Below, piece after piece: positions 35,101 to 48,415 of a stretch of 64,000 nt of DNA. The stretch's first letter is position 1. Each line of letters starts with the position of its first letter. The notes beneath the pieces are model-generated. The model was not told where the DNA came from. It made no database searches and saw only the letters and a program-made list of their open reading frames with translations. The stretch spans positions 1,143,501 to 1,207,500 of the forward strand of contig NC_079239.1 of assembly GCF_027921745.1 (NCBI RefSeq), given 5' to 3'. This DNA is from Schizosaccharomyces osmophilus. Taxonomy: Eukaryota; Ascomycota; Schizosaccharomycetes; Schizosaccharomycetales; Schizosaccharomycetaceae. A program made the position numbers and the translations under genes.

Positions 35101-35826
35101 TTTTTATCTTTCTCATCTAGATAGTAACAAAGTCAGGGCTAAAATATTTAAACTAAATTTTCCAAAAAAAAATTTCAAAGTTTTAACGGGACAAAATTTT
35201 TTTATATACAATTTTTACAAATGGTATTAGGTTAATGAAAATTCAACCTGAGCATCCAGTCAGTACCTTGGTTTCCAGATGATTCCCATGATTTCTCATA
35301 CCAATTCATGACAAAAAAAAATCGAAGCAAAAGCATAAGTAAAAAATTTTAAATGAACGAAGTGCTCGATCTGATGTGTCCGTATGCAGTACAGTTTAAG
35401 CTGATCAGTCTTAATAGTTATAGTCAAACATGGAAAAGTAAAGTATAAATTATCAGGTTGGAAGATTCAACCGATCTAGCATAATAATCTCTATCTTCAA
35501 TTCATATAGCTCTATCAGATATCTCGATTTGGGAATTCTTTTCTCCCAAAGGAAAAGGAAAAAGTAAGTTCAATATATAGTAGAAGTTGCTTTTAGATTT
35601 TACAACATACAGCCGGTCGTATAATTGTACAGCGTAGACAACTGTATACAGCAAGGTAAGGTGGCATATCAGTGTTTAAGTGAAGTACAGGTTTTGCGTA
35701 GGTTTTCTGTCTTACATGGTGAATATGCTAGAAGCTCGTTGTTTAAAACAAGGTCTATAACGACCTTTTTCACTTTCGTATTTCTTATGTATTTACCCGA
35801 GAGTTTTTCATTGATTTATAAAAACA
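32198..35826. other. Inner arm, AT-rich, no defined gene
   Basis: 3.6 kb between the retroelement and the decayed ORF, mirrored on the right. Short AT-driven ORFs only; a poly-T run after GTGTGTG at 34817-34850. A short LTR-like trace lies at 35451-35487. Confidence 0.5.
35451..35487 (+). repeat. LTR-like trace
   Basis: GGTTGGAAGATTCAACCGAT and the following CTAGCATAATAA resemble the shared LTR segment GGAAGATTTGACTGATCTAG. Probably the last remnant of an older insertion; too short to place with certainty. Mirror at 40468-40504. Confidence 0.35.
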
Positions 35827-36030
35827 GCTTTTGCGGAAGTGAATAGGCATGATTCAAAAGATCAGTATGTAGAATCGCAAAAACTCATTTTATCTGAAGT
35901 TTCATAGTTAGGTATCGTTGATGAGCGTTATTTGAAGCAATATTTCAAAAAGAGAATAATTTCGAAAGAAGAAATCAGTCGTTTACTAAAGCACGTAAAT
36001 AAAACCGTAATAAATGCAGCAAAAACATAA
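35827..36030 (+). pseudogene. Decayed coding relic near the inner arm edge (left)
   Basis: A frame ending at 36030 reads AEVNRHDSKDQYVESQKLIL, then after a single interruption LGIVDERYLKQYFKKRIISK and EEISRLLKHVNKTVINAAKT. The charged, helical composition is unlike the AT-driven readings around it and recalls the C-terminal helical modules of some nuclear proteins, but I cannot name the source. An ACAG acceptor-like site stands just before it. Mirror at 39925-40128. Confidence 0.35.
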
Positions 36031-36240
36031 TGAGGTTACCTTCGCAAATCAGCGTTGAAATTTGGAGAATAACAATTTTTGATTTAAAAGAACTTATGTT
36101 TCATTGGTAAAGAATGCGTTTAAATCTACTAGATTTTTCTTGACTTAAGCTTTCACATTCAATCCCTTGGAGTAAGCAACCATGAATTTTACAGGTATTA
36201 TTAACTGTATATAACACTATTTGTAGTTACAAATTAATTA

Positions 36241-36312
36241 GCTCTTGTAGCTCAGTGGTAGAGCGCTTGCCTAGTAAGCAAGAGGCCCAGTGTTCGAGTC
36301 ACTGCTGGAGCA
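36241..36312 (+). tRNA. tRNA-Thr (AGT), left core-flanking copy
   Basis: 72 nt, anticodon stem CTTGC/GCAAG around CTAGTAA, T-stem CAGTG/CACTG, GCTCTTG/CTGGAGC acceptor with one mismatch, T5 terminator. It stands 110 bp from the inner end of the arm, with its mirror at 39643. In S. pombe, tRNA genes at such places separate CENP-A chromatin from heterochromatin. Confidence 0.94.
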
Positions 36313-36586
36313 AACTTTTTGTCTACAGACCGAAGTTCATTCCGGATAATGCTATTTTTGTCTTCACTTAAAACAAACAAACATTTATCCAGCATTACAA
36401 ATCTACCCGGGCTGAGTGGAACTTACGAGAGCCGCTGGGCGAATTTTTCGGCCGGTTCTCCCTTCGGTTTGTCGTTGTCAAAATAATTTAGGCAGAACAG
36501 AAGGTGAGGCTCGGTTACTGATATCTTAGCGATTTGGGTAAATTGTTTGGAAGGTAGTAAAAATTTTACACGTTGAGGGGTGGATA

Positions 36587-36928
36587 TTGCACTCGTTCAC
36601 AGGTTTAAGCAAGCACTTTTATCTATTACAGACGAGTTTTTCTCAAAGCGTAGGACGCAGAAACTCTTGCTTTATCTATGCAGTTTTCATAACTGGATTT
36701 ACTTTAAAGAAAGATCGCTATTGTCGAATTTATTCTCCGGACACCTGGTTGGCGTCTCGCTTGCTCACAAAAAATCCGATTCATTTGAAATAAATGGCAT
36801 GCTTTGCGTGTAACATACAAAGGCAGACTAAGACTCCTTTTTGTATTTATTGTACTAAGGCTTTAAATTGCGGACATTGTTTATTGAATATTCATAATAT
36901 TCACCTAACAACGTATTTTAACACATAG
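36587..36928 (+). pseudogene. Cysteine-rich (zinc-finger-like) coding relic in the core
   Basis: A 113-codon frame from ATG at 36587 to TAG at 36926-36928 with one in-frame stop at 36791-36793. After that stop it reads MACFACNIQRQTKTPFCIYC, then TKALNCGHCLLNIHNIH: three CxxC pairs and a terminal HxxH, a spacing that could bind zinc. The part before the stop includes DRYCRIYSPDTWLASRLL. Chance cysteine pairs are possible; if real it is a broken gene captured in the core. Unique to the core, with no mirror copy. Confidence 0.3.
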
Positions 36929-38120
36929 CATATAAAGTGTAGCACTTCTTAGTTTAGCTAGCAAAAAGCCGGACGTTGCATAACTGAAGCTTTATGCACT
37001 TTGTGTCCTTTGTGCGCCTTGCTATTAGACTTTTAAATAAAATTTAACCTACACACTATATTAAATATACATGTTAATTAACATACCAGTTTTTAGCGCT
37101 TGGAATTTAACTAAAAATAGTTATAAGCACTCGAAAACAATTTGTGTAGCACTGCTGGAAAAGGTAAAAAACTTGAATATCATGGTTTACTAAATTACTT
37201 TACCCCGGGTAATTGGGGTAAAATATAAGATACCATCATACTTGTAGTGGGTGTCTTTTTACTTGCTTTCACATTTTAGAACTTAATTGCTATGTTTGCG
37301 CGACATCGTTGTAGTTTATACTCATCCTGAAAATATATTAATATCCATACAAAAATTGTAAAGCATTAAAGTAAACAACATCAAATGTTTTTGCATCTCG
37401 AAATTTATGTAGTCTCCTTAAATTAATGTGCTACCATATCGAATTTGATAAAAGTTACTTTCTTACTACACTGCATTCATAGATGTACTGTTTATAAAAA
37501 ATCATAAGTTTACCCGCAATGTTACCAGCTTCAACTATGTAGATTCAGTATTGAATTCATACGTAAAATATTATCTTCAATATGCACGAACTGGAGTGCT
37601 GGAATAAGCGTTGTGTTTCGCCAGAAATCGTTTGAGCTTATGCAAGTCTATCATATCAAAATTGGTACAGTAAAGACACTATCCCTCTACATATATGAAC
37701 TTAGTTTGCAAAACCTTGAGTTAGAGCAAGCTGTAATTTTTTAGACGACCTCTTACTATCCCTCTTTGCACATGTCTGGGTTCCATGTATAGCAAACTCA
37801 AGGATTTAGCCATGAAGTAGCAAAAAACCAGTTTAATAATGGACTTAATTCATCTTTAAGAATTTTTTGTAATATTCCTTTTGATTACTCCATAAGTTTG
37901 ATACACCACCAGTTCACAGATAAGTCTCATCACTCTAAATTTACTAGAGAAACGATCACCTCTTGTACTCAATTAATGATGTAGGCGTTTTTACATCCAA
38001 ACTCAGAATTAATCCAGTAATGAACCTCCAAGCTAGAAGGTTGTTAAACCTAAACATTCATAAATATATTGCCATTAAAAAAGCAAATTCATTGTAGTAT
38101 GTTCTCAATAATAAAATAAT

Positions 38121-38384
38121 ATGGGGGAGCTTCTTGGTAGACCAGCTCTCAAAACGTTCCCTTGTGATAGACTGCAGCCCAGTGAAAATAATTATCACCC
38201 AAAACGCATTCCTGCGCCGTTTCCTCTAAAAAGACAGAAACAGTTTGAAAACTATGCGGACGCAACAACCTGGAGAGATAGCAGTAAAACACTAATATTC
38301 TTTCACATAATACCTTCAGAGTGCAAGACACCAGCTCTTCCTAAAGAAACCCCCAACAGAACATCATTCTTGGCTGAAATATAA
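38121..38384 (+). other. 87-codon ORF in the central core
   Basis: Starts MGELLGRPALKTFPCDRLQP; proline- and lysine-rich, less AT-biased than its surroundings. No family, no splice evidence. It may be a relic or simply a GC-richer patch. Confidence 0.2.
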
Positions 38385-39642
38385 AAACGGTAGCACCTGT
38401 TTATTTACTAGTTGTGTTTTTTAATTTATTCTTTCAGTGGATGCTCAGTTCACTGCTTTAATGTTAAAATAAATAATTAAAGCTATCATTCATGCGTAGC
38501 CATAATTATAATGCTTTCTTCCTAGCCGTCGACAATAAAGATTTTCTTTTTACCTATCCTTCGATATATAATGTCCCTCGACTTTTTTAAATCACGAAGT
38601 AACTTTTAAGCTGCTGTAACATGTTTTCAGCTTTGCTTGACAAACACGCTTTGTTTGTTGCATGCAATCATTAAAGAAAGGCCTGCATAGCTTAGTCTTC
38701 ATACCTATCTAGTTATTCTTATTCTGGTAGATTGAAATATTGATAATGCTTTTATCATAATTATACCAACGCCTTGACACTTTAAGAATAATCTTTTGTA
38801 TTTTTTGACAACAGTGACCTAAAAGAACTTGCCAATCCGCTCAAGCTTGATTCATTTAACCAAGGACATTTTGAGAATTGAAGTCTTCTCCAGTAGGCAT
38901 AAATTAAAAAAAGGGCGCCAAACGATTTTTCTTCTCCTTATTTTGGCTAAACCACAGATTATTGATACTGTTCAAAAGAGCTAGTTTATTTCGATATCAT
39001 TGCATGCGATTCAGACGGTTTCCTACTTAGCCCGTGGTGTGAACTGTCAATTAAGCAAAAAAACGCACTATATGTTTTTCGTAGTGTAAAGGTTGCTGTT
39101 TTCATTCATAGTTGAGACATAATTAGGATGGGTTAAAGAATCCTAAATTCCCATACATGAAGAGGATACTTTTTGTGATATACGAACATAACCAATATAT
39201 TATTGTAGCCTAAATATTTTATCTGACTGCGTGGATGCGGCAGAGGTGAGTGAATCGTAGTTGAACGTTGTTTGAAGTGCGGGTGGTGAAATAATTTCGC
39301 TGGAGATATCAAAATATCGTAACAGATTTTGAACCCGAAAGTTTCCTCATATGTTACAGACAGAATACAAGAAATTCAAATCGTGCAATAAAAAGAACGA
39401 AGCAGTACTTCGTACAATACTACGACTGGACTACGTATTCAAGCATTGGCCACAAGATAGCAAGCATTAAAAGACTTAGTAAGCATCGATTATTAAGAGC
39501 TATAGAAGAATATTAATATCATTAAAGCAGGCGTTCCACTCAGCCCGGGTAGATTTGTAATGCTGGATAAATGTTTGTTTGTTTTAAGTGAAGACAAAAA
39601 TAGCATTATCCGGAATGAACTTCGGTCTGTAGACAAAAAGTT

Positions 39643-39714
39643 TGCTCCAGCAGTGACTCGAACACTGGGCCTCTTGCTTACTAGGCAAGCGCTCTACCAC
39701 TGAGCTACAAGAGC
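39643..39714 (-). tRNA. tRNA-Thr (AGT), right core-flanking copy
   Basis: Identical reverse copy of the tRNA-Thr at 36241; transcribed toward the core, as is its partner. Confidence 0.94.
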
Positions 39715-39924
39715 TAATTAATTTGTAACTACAAATAGTGTTATATACAGTTAATAATACCTGTAAAATTCATGGTTGCTTACTCCAAGGGATTGAATGT
39801 GAAAGCTTAAGTCAAGAAAAATCTAGTAGATTTAAACGCATTCTTTACCAATGAAACATAAGTTCTTTTAAATCAAAAATTGTTATTCTCCAAATTTCAA
39901 CGCTGATTTGCGAAGGTAACCTCA

Positions 39925-40128
39925 TTATGTTTTTGCTGCATTTATTACGGTTTTATTTACGTGCTTTAGTAAACGACTGATTTCTTCTTTCGAAATTATT
40001 CTCTTTTTGAAATATTGCTTCAAATAACGCTCATCAACGATACCTAACTATGAAACTTCAGATAAAATGAGTTTTTGCGATTCTACATACTGATCTTTTG
40101 AATCATGCCTATTCACTTCCGCAAAAGC
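39925..40128 (-). pseudogene. Decayed coding relic (right copy)
   Basis: Mirror of 35827-36030, same reading and same single interruption. Confidence 0.35.
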
Positions 40129-43100
40129 TGTTTTTATAAATCAATGAAAAACTCTCGGGTAAATACATAAGAAATACGAAAGTGAAAAAGGTCGTTATAG
40201 ACCTTGTTTTAAACAACGAGCTTCTAGCATATTCACCATGTAAGACAGAAAACCTACGCAAAACCTGTACTTCACTTAAACACTGATATGCCACCTTACC
40301 TTGCTGTATACAGTTGTCTACGCTGTACAATTATACGACCGGCTGTATGTTGTAAAATCTAAAAGCAACTTCTACTATATATTGAACTTACTTTTTCCTT
40401 TTCCTTTGGGAGAAAAGAATTCCCAAATCGAGATATCTGATAGAGCTATATGAATTGAAGATAGAGATTATTATGCTAGATCGGTTGAATCTTCCAACCT
40501 GATAATTTATACTTTACTTTTCCATGTTTGACTATAACTATTAAGACTGATCAGCTTAAACTGTACTGCATACGGACACATCAGATCGAGCACTTCGTTC
40601 ATTTTCAATTTTTTACTTATGCTTTTGCTTCGATTTTTTTTTGTCATGAATTGGTATGAGAAATCATGGGAATCATCTGGAAACCAAGGTACTGACTGGA
40701 TGCTCAGGTTGAATTTTCATTAACCTAATACCATTTGTAAAAATTGTATATAAAAAAATTTTGTCCCGTTAAAACTTTGAAATTTTTTTTTGGAAAATTT
40801 AGTTTAAATATTTTAGCCCTGACTTTGTTACTATCTAGATGAGAAAGATAAAAACAAATAATGATCGCTACTAGCTTTAAATTAACTTTAAAAAGGATAA
40901 ATGGTTCTCTATTTGTTGATAGCTTCGATATAATAAAAACTATCCGAATAAGTATGAAGAAAAATAAATAATAACTCTCACTTTAAGGCTGTAACATAGA
41001 AAAGATGTTCAAATATCATTACTTTCCTCATTTTAAACCTTGCACGGTATTATCGAATATGTTTGCGTAACCCATTTAAAAGGGCACCTTGACGATGAAT
41101 TGCTACTCAAAAAAAAAAAAAAAAAAAAACACACACACAAGAGTGCTTGTCGGAAAGCGGAGTAGAACATAAAGAATCTTTAAACGATTTTTTATTAAAC
41201 AGGTTTTGATGATTTTAAGTTCTCCTCGACCTTTGCATAAATTCGAAACATGAACAAAGCTGCATGCACATCTTTATGCATGAAAAGGAGATCCAATTTT
41301 TGTAATTACGCTAGAATTACCAACCACTTGTCTTTTCTGATTTGCTGTCTTTTTAACAGTTCCACCCCAATTTTTCAACACTGTGTCAGACAAACTGACA
41401 AGCATTATTCTTACTTTATAAAGACTCTATAAAGCTTAGATTTGCCAAATCGCCCTCTAATGCATACATAGATATATAAGAAGGTCCTAAGGAAGGTTAT
41501 CCAAAATTAAAAGGCACTTGTTTATAGGATAAGCATCAGATAGGGCATTATCTGAATTTCTGACAACGATCGCCTACCTTTATAAGTAACTAAATCATGT
41601 TTGATACTAGATACGATAACTGAAAGCATACCGAATAAAAAAATCTCTTTAAATAGTTATTGAATTATGGCCATTATATATATGCGTCAAGTAGTTTACT
41701 ATAGGAGGAATCGTTTTCTATTTATTTTCTTAATAAACTGATGAATTGGATAGGCTACCTTGTATGTTCTGTCGATTGTAGAGCAAATTTGTTGAGGTTT
41801 CAATATAATTGGTGAGTACGATACTTAGAAAACAATTAATCATCCTCCTTTCTTTTTCATACCGAAGCATTTTATAAATTCTTGATTATTGTCGTTCAAA
41901 TACTTTCATCAACGTAAAGCTGTGGAAGTTGTAATATTTACTCACTGTTCAAATATTGAAAATAATGAAGTAAGCTATATATTTGGCTGGTACAGGTTAA
42001 GCTATGGAAGTAAAATAAAGGTGGATTTGCATTAAATATGGAAAATGCTGTAAAATTCCTTGTTTGATGTTGTTTCGCCAATAAAACGCAAATACATATT
42101 ATAGTAATTAGTGCAGTACCCAAACAATGAGTAACGACCAAGCATGATTTCAGAAAATTGTCGATTAAGCCGACTTATGTCTAAGATCGTGAAATGGTTT
42201 TTAGTATATAATTAGTATGTCCGTTTAAAATGTGCAGCAGAGCTCAAAATATCTTTACAATACCCCTTTGTCTGTATGCTAATTAACGAAAAATCTACCA
42301 GTTTTCTCAGTTCTAATAGAAATTACATTACAGCTTCCTTCACTAGTAGCTAAATGTAAGCATTGTCAAAATGAAACTAGATCAAAGCGTTTAGTTATAT
42401 CTCCTCGTTTTTAGAAGGAACAAAAGAATTTTATGGCGATTACTTTACGATTGAGAAGTAAGTAAAAGACGTTGGTTATCGAGGTCATTCGCGAACAGAT
42501 TTCAAAGACCCTCTTAAGACTGCATTAATTTCTCAGTTGCAACGTTTCCAGTTTTCGAAGACTCTTTATAAGCAGTCACCGCATTGGATTTATGTAATCA
42601 CCTAACCAATATGCTAGTCAGGAAAGACATGTTGGAAACATTCATGAACAGAATTGATAGAATTGAAAGAAACCTTTCTGATTAGCGCAAATTACTCAGA
42701 ATGTAATCTTATTAAAATTTATTTCCCCTTTTTTTTTTTGTTTTTGCCTATTAGTACAATTCTATACTTTTTGTGCTTGTTTATAAACGCTATCTTACGA
42801 ATAAATTTAATACTAAGAGATTGTCTTATTGTCTTTTTTCTTATAACCCTTTAAAAAAAACCTTAGCTTAAGTTGAAATAGTCAATAAAATACATTCACT
42901 CAAATAATTAAATTTGCGAATTCAGAGTCTAATAACGGTTTGCTTTTAATTCTTCCATATATTCCAATCGATTATAGTCTTAAGTAGCAGTACTTTCTTA
43001 CTATAATCTTCAAATCAATCTTTGTATTCTCTAATTGGATCTACGTTTCTCTTCTGTATCAGCGGAAAAGCAGAGATGAGATCCGACAATAATTTAAGCA

Positions 43101-43757
43101 CATAAAAAAAGAGCTGAGAAGCTGATTTTGATTCCAATTATCGTATGATTGTATAATTTTTTTTATCTGCATTTGTACCAGTAAAAGGTCAGCTTTGCAT
43201 TTTTATTGCTTTCATACATGAGTATGTTTGAGTTTGAGGGTTGATTAAATATTGTATATGTTTTCAGTAAATGCTAGCAGAAATCATGAAGTCAACCTGT
43301 TAAATCTCAATTATCCTTTTTTATGTTTCCGTTCAATTGAGAAATGTTATTTTTATACAGCAGCTTTATTAATATCACTTAATGATGAGGATAAATAAAT
43401 GGAAACAAAAATCATAACGTGATAATATATACCTCACACTGGACATATTTGTAGCACGAGTATACTGGATTGTGTAGTATTATTGGGCTTATTTTTTAGG
43501 TTGCAACAAGTTAGTCTTTGATCCGCCTGAGCTTATAACTTTACAATAAAAAAGTTTAATTAAGAGTGGTAGTATTTAATTATTTCGCAAACTTTTTTTA
43601 CATACATGATGTTAAAATTGTAGAAGTACAGTTAGTAAGTTAGCTAGCTAAACATGTTATAATATTATGAGGTTGTATTAACTTGTACTACTTAGTATTA
43701 TACTTCTATAACTTTCGTAAGTATCTTGTAATATTTGTGAATATTTCGAATACTGTC
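40129..43757. other. Inner arm, right, no defined gene
   Basis: Mirror of 32198-35826, including the LTR-like trace at 40468-40504. Confidence 0.5.
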
Positions 43758-44152
43758 TGTCACAGGATGAATCTCACTTGTTATGAGAATAAGTATTCAG
43801 TGGAAAAGATGTAAGTAATAACAATTCATAAAATTGTATATTTGACTTATAAATTGGATGCGTTTGTACTATAGAAAGATAGTAATAGCTTCCAGGGATC
43901 TGATTCACTAAGTAAGTTGTATGAACAATTTTATTTAGCTAGATCAGTCAAATCTTCCAATCTGAAGATTTGAGCTTTCCATTAGAGGTATATATATCTT
44001 TCTAGGATTAGTCAGCTTCTATATAACCTTAGTTCTAGATTTATAAAATTTTCAGTCGCAAAAATGAACATTTAGTTTTGTAATAACGTATTTGATAATA
44101 CAATACATTTATTGTATCAAGATATTAGTAATATCGTATACCGGTTATGACA
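43758..44152 (-). repeat. 3' LTR of right retroelement
   Basis: 395 bp, mirror of 31803-32197. Confidence 0.92.
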
Positions 44153-47100
44153 CCTCCCTTCTTAAGACGCTTTCACTTCCTTGAATTGAAAGATCTTGTT
44201 TTCCTTGCGGTTCTATCGAGATGAAGCGCTGTGGTTAAATTCAACGAGTTTTGCATCTGCTTTCTGTTGAACAATGTGAGTGGGGATCCAAGTGACTGAA
44301 CGAAGGTAGTCGTTTGACAGTTTCGTATGGTATAAACAGTAATAAAGCGAAGGCTTTTGGTTGTTGTCGACGTCTAATATACGGTCGATAGTTATATTTG
44401 CTAGAAAGTTGTTTGCATGTGAGTCTGCGTTGTATGGTTCGAGTTCAGACACATGAAATGATGCAGGGTATCGTCTTCGTATTTCACGAGGAAAATTTAA
44501 AGTATAGTTGTGTTCTGCAACTTTCTTTTTTATTTCGAATGGTCCGACAAACGTTGGTTCCAGTTTGTTGTTTTGATGAAAGAATCCCACTTTACCATTC
44601 TTAATGAGTACTTGGTCACCGGATTTGAATATCGGCGGTATCTCTGTCTTGCGATTATAGTATTTTGTATAACGTTCATTTGCTTTTCGTATGTGGTTTC
44701 TGATCTCGTGAACAGGTTCTGTTTGTGAGGATAAAAATGATGTACCGAGATCGTTTATCACTTGCAAATCCCATTCTGTTAGTATAGGTTGTATACCAAA
44801 TGCGGCCTTTACAGGGCTTACTTTGGTAGCGCTATGTTCGGCAGAGTTATAACATAACTGTGCTTTCTTCAAATATGTAGCCCAATTTTCCAAGTTGTCG
44901 TGCATATAGCAACGTAAATATGTTTCTACTATTTGGTTAATACGCTCAGTTTGTCCATTCGTTTGTGGATGATATCCAGAAGATAATTTGAGTGTTACAT
45001 TATGATCTTTGAGGTATTGTTTCCATTTATCAGAAATGAATACAGGTCCTCGGTCGGAAACGATATCTCTTGGATTGCCGTATACCGATACGATGTGATC
45101 TTCGAACATTTCAATCAGTTGTTCTGCGGTCGTGGTTGTATTACAAGGAAGAAACCAAGCCATTTTGGTGAAACGATCAACAATTGTTAAGATGGCATCT
45201 TTACCTTGAGATACTGGTAATCCAACGATAAAATCCATAGAATAATGTTGAAACGGTTTTTCTGCAATGGGCAGTGGTTGTAATTGACCATAGCGTTGAT
45301 GATTTCGAGTTTTACTGTGCTGACATATATCACAATTTTTAACATACTTTTGGATATCGCTTGTCATTCCTTGCCAATAAAACTTTTCGCGAATGCGATT
45401 TGTTGTGGACAGTTTTCCTCGATGTCCTCCTGAAATAGGATGATCATGGAATTGATAACATATCAACTGAACTAGTTGTGGAACTGTTCATTAATGATGA
45501 GGCCGTTTATAATTGTATATTGCGGATTGTCGTTGTCTCCATTTAGGATTCTTTGAAACTTTTTATGATTGGAGTATTCTTTGCGAACGTAATCGAAAAC
45601 ATTTGTTACATAATTTGCTTCACTTAGTTGATTGATGGCAGTGATTTTATAATCTGGGCGACGTGAGATTGCGTCTGCTGGTTCATTCTTTCGGCCAGGT
45701 CGATATTGAATTTCGAAATTGTATAGTTCCAATTCTGTTGCCCATCTATTGATTTGGAACGAGTATCTGTGCGAATTTTTGTAAACATAGATGTTAGATT
45801 CTTGTGATCCGTTAATATTTGAAATGGTGTTTCTGTGTGAGCTAAGAAATGATACCATTTTCGGAGAGCAGCAATAATTGCATAGGCTTCTTTTTCCCAT
45901 GTTGGCCAAATGCATTGACGATCTGTGAATGTTTCTGAATAGAAAGCTATTGGATGATAAACGTTGTCTTCTTGTTTTTGCGATAGAATGGCTCCTATGG
46001 CAAAGTCGGAAGCGTCAGTTTCTAATCGAGTTTCTTTTGTTGGATCATAGTGTTTTAGCATAGAATCGTTTTTTAGTTCTTTCTTGATGTTGACAAAGGC
46101 TTCTTTATGACGATCGGTCCATCTGTACTTGACATTCTTCTTTGTTAAGTCATATAACGGTCGTGCCAATTTTGAAAGATTCGGCATAAATCATCTAGAA
46201 TAATTAACAAAACCTAAGAAAGATTGTAGGCGTCGCAACGTATTGGGTTCAGGCCAATTTGTAACAGCTTGAATTCTTTCTGGGTCAATCTCCAGTCCTT
46301 GGTTGGAGAAGATATGACCTAAGAATTTGACTTTCTTTTGGAAAAAGGTACATTTCTCTCGATTTGCGTATAATTTTGCGTCTTGTAGCTTCTGCAATAC
46401 TTTTCGTAAATGTTCCTCGTGTTCTTTTTCTGAGGCGGAAAATATCAGAATATCGTCCAAATAAACGATAATAAAAATTCCAAGGTATGGTAAAAGTACT
46501 TTGTTAATATACCTTTGAAAATTTGCTGGCGCATTGGTTAATCCAAAGGGCATTACTTTGTATTCGAATGCTCCAAAGGATGTCTTGAAGGCTGTCTTTT
46601 GTTCATCGCCTTTTTGAATTCTAAGTAAATGATATGCTTCTTTCAGGTCAATCGTACTGAAAACTTTGGCTCCGCTTAGACAATTTATAATTTCTTCAAA
46701 GTTTGGTAATGGGTAATTGTCTCTTTTGGTGATTGCATTTAGTGGTTTATAGTTTATAGTTTATAACCATGCGGTATTTATCTGTTCCCTTTTTCGGTAC
46801 AACTAATGGAGCGCACATAATATTTGATGAGCTTTCGCGAATTTTGCCTTGACTTAATAATTTTTGCACGTTTTCTTTTATTGTCGCAGATTCTTTTTGT
46901 GTATATGGCCTTAGTTTCGGTGCGTAATCTGGCAATTTGTTTGTAAGTTCAATTTTCAAATCACTATCTGTGTGTCTGGGCAAAGGAATGTCTGCAACTT
47001 CTGTGAACACTTTGTTGAATGATTTTAATATATCTTCGACTTTTGGATTTTCCTTGTCGTTATTCTTTTCCTCCTTTGTCTTGTTGCCATATATAAAGTC

Positions 47101-48415
47101 TAAACTTTTCAATTTTTTCAAGATGCTCCATCCGAGGAGAACTTCGTTTTCTGAAGTCGGAGTAATTATAAACGTTTCGTAAAATTTTCGTTTATTGATT
47201 TCTACTAGCAATGTTAAATTTCCTTTAACTTGAAGTTTGTCGTTTGTTATCCCCAGAAACGTTCGGTTTTCTTTATTAAATTTACGCGTAATTTATTTAG
47301 CCAGGTCTTCTCTCAAGATGGATACGTTGGCGCCAGTATCTATCAATGCATTGACCTTGAGGTTTGCAATTTTGACATCTTGATTTTGCGAAGATTGTTT
47401 TTCGTAGTGTGTTTGTGGATTTCCTACAATGACCTTGTTTATAGAGACGACTTCATCTCTTCTAGACTTGTTTCCCTTGTCTAGTCATTCGCTTGGCTTT
47501 GATTTCGCTCCATATTTGGAGTCATCCCAGTTCTTGGTTTGTTCGCGCTTATTTGGTTTCCAAGCTTTCTGTTTCTGTGTTGAGAACTGTTGGCGTGTAT
47601 ATTTCGTTGGTTTTGGAGGTGGTGTATACCGTGCGTGGCGATTTGTTTCTCTCATGGCTTTTTGTGGATCTCCTTTTTCATATTTATTTTTTAAGAGTTG
47701 ATTTCGGTTATGCATTTTTTGACATAGGAATGCACTGATCTTTATGTTGGTTTCCACGTCCAAATTTAAAAGCCATTTTCTGTACTCTGCGAAATCGAAA
47801 TCTGAATTAGTAGCCTTGTCCAGATGTTCATGGAGAGTCTCTACCCAAGAGTCGTTTGATCCGCTTCGAAAAACTTTTTCGAATACAAAGTCGAACGTTC
47901 TATTTGGACCGGGTTTCTTTACCACTTCTCTTATCTGTTGTCTCTGATGACTTTGGGATTTAGAATAAAGATACATGATTTTTTCTTGGTCAGTAGGAAA
48001 CACCAAACGTACCATTTCGTATATGGTTTCCAAGTCTCGCAGGAAATCATCTAATTCATGTTTATCTGGATTATAAACTTCTGGTTCTCTCGTATTAATT
48101 CGTCTTAAGTATTTTTCAGCCCTATTACCATAAGCGTTCTCAACACTTTCAATTAGGTCCATTGGTTCTTCGGCGATGTAATCTTCGTCAATTTCCATTT
48201 GACTTAATTTTTCGGCCATTTTTTCTTGATTTGCAGCAACCATCTGTTCAGATATAACCTTGAGTTGATCGCTTATTTCCGCTTTGAGATTTTGCATATC
48301 CATCGCACTAACGAAAAATCCAGTTCCTGAATTTTCGGAATCCATTTCCATACTTCTGTTCGTTTAATTTGTAATAAAACGAAACTATTTCCACTTTCAG
48401 ATTGGAAGATAAATT

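Larger units (their letters stand above)
24919..36422 (+). repeat. Centromeric inverted-repeat arm, left (imr-like)
   Basis: 11.5 kb mirrored by 39533-51025. Coordinate sums stay at 75955 through the inner 8.8 kb and at 75941 further out; the 14-bp change falls at an (AT)n run near 27304-27328. I saw only a handful of base differences in all. Inner edge: CCCGGGCTGAGTGGAAC then divergence; outer edge: GGCCATGGGCGTGAAG with gradual loss of match. The arm holds a candidate gene, one LTR element, decayed sequence and tRNA-Thr. Confidence 0.96.
36423..39532. other. Unique central core of the centromere (cnt-like)
   Basis: 3.1 kb between the arm inner ends, not repeated elsewhere in the window. 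AT-rich, with no intact recognised gene, one cysteine-rich relic at 36587-36928 and an 87-codon ORF at 38121-38384. By position it should nucleate CENP-A (Cnp1) chromatin and the kinetochore; this is inferred from architecture alone. Confidence 0.85.
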
